Source: Maratus speciosus (lineage: Eukaryota; Arthropoda; Arachnida; Araneae; Salticidae). From it: a stretch of 64,000 bases of DNA. A program made the translations under genes and the position numbers. The stretch spans positions 76,404,974 to 76,468,973 of the forward strand of contig OZ010796.1 of NCBI GenBank assembly GCA_963932465.1, given 5' to 3'. The notes under the pieces are model-generated. The model was not told the origin of the DNA. It ran no database searches and worked only from the letters and a program-made list of their open reading frames with translations. Of the stretch, positions 1-8,294 are shown one piece after another (positions within the stretch are counted from its first letter, which is position 1; each line of letters starts with the position of its first letter).

Positions 1-625
1 AGCCAATCACAGGCCGCAGTTACATTTGTTGTGGTTGCGCGCGCATCCACTTCTGTCTTAACTTATGGCTGCTTCCTCAGAGTAAAGATAAGAAGTAGAG
101 GCCCAATCCCATTGTTATTTCGGTCAGAACTTGAAGCACACATGTTTCCGCTTTCATCGCCAAAAGGTTGTCTTTTTTGGGGGTGATCACCTTATTGGCA
201 ACTGTCGGATTTGATTTATGCGAGAGAAACGCCCGACGCAAGAAAGTTTCAGCGGGAACCAGAGGAGAAAAACCGGTTTGGCGCGTTTTCTCTGCCCACC
301 ATCACGTGACGGTGGGTAGTGATCCCGGCGTCAAGAAAGGGTTGCTATTTCTGAGTCCAGTTATATGAGAAGTCTATGGCTGCTTCCAAGCCGTCGTAAG
401 ATCGCGAGGCACCGTAATGCCGTTTACGTTTTGTTTATATCGTAAGTCTAAAAGTTGATCTTAAGTGAGGCACCGTAATCCCAGCCTAAACGCAGTACTG
501 TAAACTAGCTTTTCTTTCTTTCACAAAGTTAATATTATTTGGCCCTTTCAGCTTTATTAACAATTCAAAATTTACTCTGACGATACTGAGATAGATACGT
601 TTTATTTCGGGAGTGCGATGTTGAT
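1..625. other. Left single-copy flank, no gene recognised
   Basis: This stretch lies outside the duplicated unit: the copy of module A at 25406 has a different left flank. It is less AT-rich than what follows. It has one open frame of 66 codons (168-368) without recognisable motifs, which I do not call a gene. A near-perfect 22-bp palindrome at 295-316 is centred on CACGTG (an E-box-type hexamer). The short phrase GAGGCACCGTAAT occurs twice, near 404 and 467. It could be part of a host promoter or intron, but nothing shows this. Confidence 0.4.
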
Positions 626-878
626 TTGGTCATATTACATACAGAAAATAAATACAATGATTTGAAGCTAAAAGTTATATTCGCCTTATGAATTGCCAAT
701 AGTTACACACGAAGATCTGGAAACTAGCATGTTAAGTTTAGCTGCTTCTTTGAAAAAGTAAAGTATCAAATATTAAAACGCAAAACAATTTCTGTAAGAT
801 CAAATCTCAAATTCGAGAGAATTGCGTATGCGTCAGCTGTTTTTCGAATCGCTCCAATTTAGAAGAAACGACAGTGAG

Positions 879-961
879 TTCCTGCTAGCTTAGTGGGTTA
901 ACGCAGCAGTCTGAAGCTCATAATTTTCGTAGCGGGCGCAGGTTCGATTCCAAGCCTGGAA
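879..961 (+). tRNA. tRNA-like sequence (SINE head or tRNA pseudogene, Met-like)
   Basis: An A-box-like TAGCTTAGTGGG (about 886-897) and a canonical B box GGTTCGATTCC (941-951) are spaced as in tRNA genes. The ends TTCCTG and CCTGGAA can form a partial acceptor stem with one mismatch. A weak anticodon stem closes a loop CTCATAA, giving a CAT (Met-type) anticodon. The T stem is poorly paired. A degenerate tRNA or the head of an old tRNA-derived SINE is more likely than a working tRNA. No clear tail or target duplication was found. Confidence 0.45.
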
Positions 962-1810
962 AAATGAGTAATATTTTTGTCGATAATTCATTTCTGTAAT
1001 GACATATTTTATTAGGAAGAGAAGTTTTAGGATTTTAATTTTATTATTATTTGAATGCTTTATAGTTAAAAAAAAAATTAAAACTCAATAAATAATATTA
1101 TGAAAAAATAATGATTTTGTATTTAAAATATTTATGCTAAAATATTTTGCATGTAATCATCAATTAAATATATTGAGCTGATCTACAATTTTCGTTCTTT
1201 TTTCTGACAATTATCAAGAATATATGTGTGTGTCAGAAAGTAAAGTTTGTTATTCTTTTCCGTAAAAAATAAAACAGAAAGAAAGAAAAATGTTCGTATA
1301 AGAGCTATAAAGAAATTACCTTAATATCCAAGTTTAATATTTAAAAAATGTATAAAAATGTAAAATAAAATTCAAGTAATAAAAAATATATATTATAAAT
1401 TGTTAGCTGCATCAAGTTTCAAATTTAGGTTTTAGAGAATCAGACAGATAAAAATAAAATTCATGGCAGCTTTTAATCGCGGTGTTGTTTAAAAAAAAAT
1501 AAAAAAAATGAAAATAAATATTGTTACTTAAAAAAAAAAAAAGGCCGTAGTATGTACAGATAAAATTCTCTACTCGGCATTTTTAGGTAAATTTCTGATA
1601 AAAAACAAGCATAATTCGTTGCAAATTATAAACTTAAAATTCTTTCACTTCGTTGAATAGGTTAGACTGACAGTACCATCTATCGCCTTAAAGATAGGAA
1701 TCACTTATACAATATAGAAATTCGTCCCGTAATTCATCATTCAATAATTAATTTAAAAGCAACTAATTAAAAATTCAAGAATTTTTCTGATGAAACATTC
1801 AAGTTATTTA

Positions 1811-1838
1811 CCGTCAAATCTTGACGGGCACTATCTAG
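1811..1838 (+). mobile_element. Helitron-type 3' terminus
   Basis: CCGTCAA-ATC-TTGACGG forms a 7-bp hairpin with a 3-nt loop, followed by GCACTAT and then CTAG before a host T. A hairpin a few bases upstream of CTRR, with insertion before T, is the hallmark of Helitron 3' ends. The Helitron-like insertion ending at 13611 has a related end (TGACGGG...CTAG). The matching 5' end in module A was not identified, so the element length is unknown. Copy 2 has the same end at 26611-26638. Confidence 0.6.
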
Positions 1839-2179
1839 TTTGTTTAATTTTTGCAACTCATGTACTCTATATCTGTAGAAAGTAAAGAGAAAATAATTGG
1901 AAAATAGTAATTATATCTTTTTGTTGCCATTTTCCCATAACTACTGAAAAAAAAAATTAATTAAAAAACGTGCTATTTGAAAAAATATAAATGAATGATT
2001 TCTGATAAAACATGCTATTATAAGCTATATTTAATTTAATTATCTATATTACAAACAAATGAAAGCATGTAAATCATTAGACTGCCGATTTTTTTTTTGA
2101 GTTTTTTGAATGATGACACCTGGTTTTTTTTATTATTTGTGTATTATTCAGCGATAGTGACCTCGTATGAATACTTTAC

Positions 2180-2364
2180 GAGGCTAACGAAAAAGACAGG
2201 CTACCACGGTGCATTCCACGTATCTTTTTTTACAGACCGCTAGAGTCACGTGATGCTCGAATGCATAAATGGAGGTGTGCGAAAAGAGCACCATGTCACT
2301 CTAGCGGTCTGTAAAAAAAGACACGTGCGATGCACCATAGTAGCCTGTATTTTTCGTTAGCCTC
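2180..2364. mobile_element. Foldback MITE with 11-bp target duplication (MULE-like)
   Basis: The 185-bp element is almost wholly an inverted repeat. Arms of about 67 bp start GAGGCTAACGAAAAA and pair with TTTTTCGTTAGCCTC at the right end, with roughly nine in ten positions matching. The direct repeat GAATACTTTAC (2169-2179 and 2365-2375) is the target duplication. Long TIRs with a 9-11 bp duplication suggest a Mutator-like (MULE) MITE. There is no coding capacity. It is also in copy 2 (26980-27164) and truncated in copy 3 (46599-46765). Confidence 0.75.
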
Positions 2365-2375
2365 GAATACTTTAC

Positions 2376-3590
2376 TGTAGGTATTGTTTAAGACTGGATC
2401 GTAAGTGAGGAATTCTTCAGAGAATGCGAATGACATCATTTTATATAAAATAAAAGCGTGTGTTTTAAGTCTTAAAACTGAAATATGTTTTGTATTATCT
2501 ATATTTATCTACCCTATGTATATAAATTCCTAATGAAACGACTGATTAAACGACAGATTATGTTTCATGGCGATTTCTCCTAAAATATGGACTATTATGC
2601 GGTGAAATTAACAACAAAAATCCATACTGATCTGCGGATTTCAAATCTGGTATTAGAATTTTAAAATTCGAATTAGTTTCCAAGATATTAATTTCTAATT
2701 TTAAACACTTTTCTCTAATGATGGCAACTCAAATTTTAATCATAGCATATATTTTTTCATTTTAGAAAAGGTTGCTATTTTAAAGTAATTTGGCGACCAG
2801 TTTGATTTCCCTTAAATGTATGCTAAGAAATGTATCATGTTACTTCTATTCATAACTCAATTTACGTGAACAATATTTCGCCAAATCGGAAGAGTCTGAT
2901 AGAGAAATCAAGAACTTGGCATTTTTATGTTAGCGGGACGCAGATAATAAATCACCAAACATTTTTCCCGTCGCTTTTTTTTAATTCATTAATTTTATTT
3001 AAAATATAATCCTTTCATACATTTCATTTAAAATAATAAACTTTCATTCATTTTATTTAAAATTCAAAACTTTCATGTAAAACTGAAACATTTAAAATTA
3101 ATGGCTTTCACTTCTTTCTTTCTTTTTTTCTTTAAACGAAACGAAAAGAAAGGTATTAGGCACAGATGTTACATACGAACCAGGGTACCTAATTGGCGCC
3201 AAAATGGCGTTATTTTGCTTCACATGGTAACCCGGCTATTGCTGTTTATTTATTAATAAATGTTTGTTTACTTTTTTTAAAATATATAAATTGTTTTGTT
3301 AGTTTTTAAATTTTTTTTCTTTAATGTTATTTCATTTTAAAAAATAATAGAAAATAATTTAAAAATACTTATGTAACTGGTATTCGAAAACGAGTTTTTT
3401 GCCAAATTGTCGTAAAAAAATCACACAAAACACGGTACGTATTTGACATCTGTGTCAAACATTAAATAATGCAACAAACCATGACATTTAAATTCAACTT
3501 TAAAGCAATGTTTTAATTTACCACTCGAAAAAAAAAAAAATGCTAACTGGCGAATTAAAAAAAAGCTATTGGCCAGATTTGCACCCGGCT
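2376..3590. other. AT-rich spacer in module A, no gene seen
   Basis: AT-rich sequence shared by the three copies. The only notable pieces are a pyrimidine/purine-rich patch around 3110-3155 and a short stretch GGCGCCAAAATGGCG near 3196 that is locally GC-richer. Open frames here are short and differ between copies. I see no gene. Confidence 0.5.
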
Positions 3591-4768
3591 CAGTGTTGGG
3601 TTTCTTCCGGAAGAAACCAGTTTCTTCCAGGACTGGAATATGGAACTGGAAGTAATGGAAGAAACCAACAGAAAACAAAATATATGCTCAAAATTAAAGT
3701 ATATTAACTATGTAAAAGAATTAAACACAAAGTATGATTATATGAACCCTAAATTGGAAAATTTAATTAATATTAAAAGTATTATTTTTGGAAAAATAAG
3801 TTAATTTTTAATAATATACTTCAGGTTCAGCAAACATTTACAGGTGATAGATTTTACAACTTTAGAGGTAGAGGGATTTTTTTCTTTTATTAATTATGCC
3901 GTTTATGTATAAAGAAAAAAAATTACCTACAAAATGTTTATTTTTCATATAAAAATACATTATTTTCTTATAAAAATGCATTATTTTAAACTGCACAAAA
4001 CAGAAAATAAACAAATTTGTAATTATTTATACTAGCATCTAGCATGCATATCTCAATGCTGATTTTAAAAGACTAATGTTCTTAAAATATCTATGGGTAT
4101 GCCGAAATGGTTTTAAACTCTCCTGAAGTTTTCTGTAGGACTTGAAAGAATTTTTTTCATCTTTTGCATTCATCCATTCTAAGTTGAGAAAGTGATTGCA
4201 GCATCCTACTGCTAAAATACTTTTTGTTATACTATGCGTCATTGTAGTAAGGAAAGTGAGGATTTTAATACATATATATATATTAATACAGTAATTATTG
4301 TACTATATTACTTACCTTAATAAAATTGATGCAAATTAAAAGCACTGTCTTTTATTTAAACGAGTTTCATTCTACCATTTGTGAATGATCTGCGTACTAT
4401 TTACTACTAGTTTCAAAAGTTTAATTAAACTAGTTGGATGTGTCAATCCCAAAACTTTCTTCTATCTTATACATCTTAATATTTAAAAACCTAGTTAAGC
4501 ATGTTAATACTTCAACAGTATTAGTTCAATACTATATCAACTTTAATTTTCATCTTAAATTTCTGCTCCAGTCAATTAAACGGACTAAAAACGAGTTTTT
4601 CTATATCATGATATTAGTTAAAATTATTAGTTTTTCCTCATTTTGTTGTTATCAGCTGTTTGCGAATAGCCAGCTTAGCAGGAAGCGAGTTCCCACCGCT
4701 GCACGAGCCGCTGATGCACAATAGAACTACGAAAAATCAAGAAAAGTATCAAAAATAGCTATCACAGA

Positions 4769-4956
4769 CAGGGGTGTAGTGGAGGGTATACGCGGGTATA
4801 CGCCGTATACCTTCTGGATTTTTTCAAGAAGCACCGTATACCCTCTGTTTCTCAAATAAAGCTATAGCGTATACCCTAGGCATGACGTTCATGACTTTAG
4901 TGCATACCCTCTGCCTATAGCGTATACCCTCTGGTTATTTTACTACTACATCACTG
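4769..4956. mobile_element. hAT-type MITE, present only in copy 1
   Basis: A 188-bp insertion with ends CAGGGGTGTAGTGG and CTACTACATCACTG, an imperfect inverted pair. It is flanked by the 8-bp duplication ATCACAGA (4761-4768 and 4957-4964). Copies 2 and 3 have a single ATCACAGA at the same place (35184-35191 and 49173-49180), so both are empty sites. The interior repeats short GTATACCCT phrases. An 8-bp duplication plus CAG...CTG ends fits hAT. Non-coding. Confidence 0.9.
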
Positions 4957-4964
4957 ATCACAGA

Positions 4965-5840
4965 ACCCCTTTACCGCGCAATATTTCCAAATTCAAGGAG
5001 GACCTGTTGGCCAAAGCCAAAAACATGCACAACAATTTTGGTTCAATTGTATGCATACTTTTATAAACTGTTCGATGGTACAATAATGAAAATGGCACAG
5101 AGATCGCAATTATAGCGCCCCCTTCTGGCGGAATTTTTTCAAGTTCAGGGAATATTTGCTTGCCATAGCCAGAAACATACACAAAAATTTGGTTCAAATA
5201 TATGCATAACTTCATACACCTTTCGATGGTACAATAATGAAAATGGAACAGACATCGCAATTATAGCGCCCCCTACCGGCAAAAAATTTCCAAATTTAGG
5301 GAGAACCTTCGTGCCATGACCAAAAACACACAAAAAATTTGGTTCAATTCTATGCATAACTTCATACACTTTCGACGGTACAATATTCAAAATGGCACAA
5401 AAATTGCACAAAAATCGCTATTACAGCGCCCCTTACCGGCAATTTTTTTACAAATTAAGGGAGGACCTCCTTGCCATAGCCAAGAAATTATTTTTTTGGT
5501 TCAATTCTATGCATAACTTCATACACTTTTCGATGGTACAATGTTCAAAATTGTACAAATGTCGCTATTACAGCGCTCCCTACCGGCGAATTTTTTCCAA
5601 ATTCAGGGAAGACCTGCTTGCCATAGCCAAAAGCTTAAAATAAAAATTTGGTTCAATTCTATGCATAACTTCATACACTTTTGGACGGTACAATATTCAA
5701 AATCGCTATTACAGCGCCCCTACCGGTGAATTTTTTCCAAATTCAGGGAGAAGTTGCTTGCCATAGTCAAAAACTTAAAATAAAATTTTGGTTCAATTCT
5801 ATGCATAACTTCATACACTTTTTTATTGTACAATGGCGAC
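4965..5840. repeat. Tandem array, six units of about 150 bp
   Basis: Landmark GGTTCAA recurs at 5040, 5191, 5341, 5498, 5650 and 5790, so the period is 140-157 bp. Each unit carries a variant of GCGCCCCCTACCGG followed by AATTTTTTCCAAATTCAGG, then TTGCCATAGCC, the GGTTCAATTCTATGCATAAC phrase and a TCGATGGTACAAT phrase. Units are diverged. The arrays in copies 2 and 3 keep the same order, so the array predates the duplication. Short open frames crossing it on both strands are by-products of the period, not genes. Confidence 0.9.
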
Positions 5841-5991
5841 AGACAGACGGACACACGGACAGACAGACATTTTTTATAAACATGTTTTTCGGGATCTCTG
5901 TCCCCCCAAAACGTGTAAATCCGTCGAAAACCGGAAGTTGAAAAAAAATTTCGATTAAAATACTTTCTTCTATTGAAGATAGAAGAAAGTA
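5835..5991 (+). repeat. Conserved tail of the tandem array with terminal hairpin
   Basis: Directly after the array come GACAGACAGACGGACACACG, TTATAAACATG and CCCCCCAAAACGTG, then a perfect 13-bp hairpin TACTTTCTTCTAT-TGAAG-ATAGAAGAAAGTA (5961-5991). The same order occurs in copies 2 and 3. Tandem cores followed by a fixed tail and hairpin are known from Helentron-associated elements such as mollusc pearl and Drosophila DINE-1, but there is no CTRR end here, so that assignment is only a suggestion. Confidence 0.6.
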
Positions 5992-6732
5992 AAAATATGC
6001 TTGTTAAATTGAAATGGATGACATTTGATTTTGTGCATTTTGGATAAAATTTCTTTTCTTCAGCCAATGATTGGAGATCTGACAGGTATCATGGCTAAAA
6101 AACTGATGTAATTATTAATTTAGAATATATAATTAATTAAATTTATATAGGTCTGATGGAATTAATTTACTTAAAGTTGTAGGAAGAAGACATTTATTGT
6201 GTCTTACAAAGTTGAAAGTTATATGGTAAATTCTTAAAGAATAAGTTTCTTCCATTTCTTCCACTTGGAAGAAACCTATTTCTTCCGGCCGGTTTTTTCA
6301 TGTTTTTTTTCGCGTTTTTTTCCAATGTGGAAGAAACTTGCCAACCCTGACCCGCCTAACATAAAAGTACCAAGAATTCCTTGCGATCGTGGCAACTTTT
6401 ATGTAGTTTTATTCGAATTTTTTTTTTAATTTTTTAATGAAAATGGAAATCTTTCATAAGAAAATCGAAGGGATCAGCCCGTAATTGTTTATGGCAGTTA
6501 GATGACTTGGACTATTATAATATAGATGAAATGATGGCGATGGAATAATATTTGGCGACTTATCACTTGTGCCTTGGTAACATTAAAGTACCAAAATGGC
6601 ACCTGGAATATAAAAAGTGAAGTGGTCCGCCCGGAACTATTGATGATAGTCAATGACTTGGTCTATTATTATAGATATTGTTTTCAATTGTAAAAACAGC
6701 ACAAAGAATAATATTTCCTTAAGATTACCCTA

Positions 6733-6939
6733 AGGTATGAAAACATGGTGGAGTGGGAGCAGGAAAACACAATGGTAAGCCTACGAGTCAACCGCTAAAA
6801 TCGGGTTTTCAGGTGTTTTCCACCAAGATATGACTTGGCAGACCGATTGCGTTTTAATATGCGAATCGAGTTTTAACTAATTCTGTAATTTTAGCCGCGA
6901 ACTCGATGAGGTGATTGTCTGTGCTGCCAACTTCCGGTC
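6733..6939 (+). mobile_element. Single arm of a foldback MITE family
   Basis: The stretch from AGGTATGAAAACATGG to CCGGTC matches one arm of the complete inverted-repeat element at 54031-54424, including GAAAACACAATGGTAA, CCACCAAGATATGACTTGG and TGTCTGTGCTGCC. Only one arm is present in module A, so this is a half element or a solo arm. It recurs at 36981-37181 (with a 7-bp deletion) and 50962-51168. Confidence 0.75.
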
Positions 6940-7149
6940 TTTAACTTTAGACTAATTTGATATGTATTATAATTAAGAGGTTATGGAGTTTTTTCTGTTT
7001 TCACATAGTTTCTCCCTATTTCCACCCCTTTGGTCCAATTTGCCCACTAACGAATTTGTCCGAGATTTTCTGCCCCTTGTTTCTATGTATGAGTTTGGAA
7101 GGGATTTGTGCAGAATTATGGAAGTTATCGTGTCCATAAAAAAGTGATA

Positions 7150-7750
7150 TACTGGGTGTATCTGAAAAAGGGGACAAAACTTTACGGGATGATAGAACGC
7201 AGCTATAGGAGCAAATTTCGTCATAGAATGTATGGTCGGAACGCAAGCCGTGAGAAGTTAAAAGGTAATTTTCCACAGTCCCAGGGCGATCGATCGGTCG
7301 AGGTGGTCCCATAGCTTGGCCACCAAGATCACCGAATCTCTCGTGTTTGGACTTTTCCCTGTGGGGCCATATGAAAAGCCTAATCTTGAAACCGAAATGG
7401 ATCTTTTCGCCAGGATTGCCGTTGTTGCCGGCGATATTCACGAAATGCCTGGGTCTTCTCAAATGTGCGTAAGTCCCGATCCCGCAGGTGTGAAGAGTGC
7501 ATTACAGCTGGCGGAGATCTTTTGAGCCATTACTTTGAGCATGTACATTAATTACATCCGTGTTAATAAAATGTTTTCAGAAGTATCTCCTTTCATTCTT
7601 ATGTTAATTCTTTAACTGCGACAGTGAAAAACTACCTTTTAACTTCTCACCGCTGGCGTTCCGACTCTACATTCTATGACGAAATTTGCTCGTATAGCTG
7701 CGTTCTATCACCCCGTAAAGTTTCGCCTCCTTTTTCAGATACACCCTGTA
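7150..7750 (+). mobile_element. Tc1/mariner-type element with decayed transposase
   Basis: Inverted termini of about 125 bp start TACTGGGTGTATCTGAAAAA on the left (TACAGGGTG in the other copies) and end TTTTTCAGATACACCCTGTA on the right, with TA on each side (7148-7149 and 7751-7752). The 601-bp interior keeps only the 3' end of a transposase. TA duplication and a C-terminus of IS630/Tc1/mariner type agree. A TA microsatellite abuts the right end. Copies 2 and 3 have the same element, split in copy 3 by a SINE and a large hAT. Confidence 0.8.
7293..7551 (+). pseudogene. Transposase C-terminal relic, IS630/Tc1/mariner type
   Basis: Three forward frames joined by two frameshifts read through the C-terminal part of a DDE transposase. 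First comes AWPPRSPNLS-LDFSLWGHMK, matching the W-PPRSPDL-PLDFFLWG block near the last catalytic region. Next is DLFARIAVVAGDIHEMPG. Last is VFSNVRKSRSRRCEECITAG, ending FEHVH and a stop at 7549-7551. These blocks are the usual end of arthropod transposases of this group. The N-terminal DNA-binding part and the first catalytic aspartates are absent, so it cannot be active. Confidence 0.8.
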
Positions 7751-8294
7751 TATATATATATATATAGATATAAAGTTTTGAACTGGGGTTGGTTTTCTGT
7801 AAATGGTTGGTTTTCTGAAAATGGTGTAAATGGTTTATTTGCGTCAAACTATCCTTTTTCATACATTTCATGTAGTTTGGACACAATGACGCATAGAAAC
7901 CATTTACATAAATCTTATTCACAATTTTGAATAGCGTGACACAAAAGATAAATCAATTTATTGAAATAAGTACATTTCAATGCATAGTATAGATTCAATG
8001 AAAGTGATATATTTAACAGTGAATTGAAAAATTAAAAGTATTGTGTAGATGTAAAAAAATATTTTAACCAAGTCAAAAATAATTTAAATTGAATTTTAAA
8101 ACAAACCTTTTAAAGTCACATCAAGGCGTCACTTAAATTTTATATCATATCTATTAAAACTCATATTTTGAATTTATGAGAGATGTAAATGATAAAGCAA
8201 CAGCGAATAAAATTTTATGCAGCTTTTCATGCTGAACATAACTTTTGCACATGCGATTATAAATAAAACAAAAATAAAATGATGAAATAAATAC
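7533..8294 (+). repeat. Block X, forward arm of an inverted repeat
   Basis: From TTTGAGCATGTACAT to GAAATAAATAC this block is repeated in reverse complement at 14284-15048 (block X'). It begins inside the transposase relic, so inversion happened after that element inserted. It contains a smaller inverted pair (GTAAATGGTTT and AAACCATTTAC) around 7830-7900. No coding sequence recognised. Confidence 0.85.
7750..7767. repeat. TA microsatellite at an element edge
   Basis: A short TA run directly after the right terminus of the Tc1/mariner-type element. Its length varies between paralogous copies, and it is longest inside the inverted copy at 43270-43316. It may have grown from the TA target duplication. 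Confidence 0.8.

Larger units (their letters stand above)
3591..6349. mobile_element. hAT-3 element, module A copy 1
   Basis: The termini are CAGTGTTGGGTTTCTTCC (CAGGGTTGGG in copies 2 and 3) and GGAAGAAACTTGCCAACCCTG, an imperfect inverted pair of hAT type. The flanks carry an 8-bp duplication ACCCGGCT (3583-3590; mutated to ACCCGCCT at 6350-6357 here but perfect in copies 2 and 3). The interior has no recognisable transposase. It holds a 150-bp tandem array, a GACAGACGG-rich tail and a hairpin. A 96-codon frame at 4434-4724 stays open in all three copies but matches nothing I know. Probably non-autonomous or decayed. Confidence 0.8.

Noticed and set aside
4434..4724. A 96-codon frame starting MDVSIPKLSS, open in all three module A copies
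   Set aside because: No recognisable motif, AT-rich composition, no supporting context, and the copies are recent paralogues so openness is weak evidence.
4980..5840. CRISPR-like array
   Set aside because: Units are long, diverged and contiguous with no unique spacers; this is a satellite-type tandem repeat in a eukaryotic sequence.
4958..5941. Overlapping open frames on both strands reading HNFIHF and KVYEVMH-type repeats
   Set aside because: They are translations of the 150-bp tandem unit in several frames; the same pattern occurs in copies 2 and 3 with shifts.
7016..7462. Minus-strand frame of 148 codons with basic residues (and its relatives at 37215 and 51245)
   Set aside because: It is the antisense shadow of the forward transposase relic and its terminal repeat.
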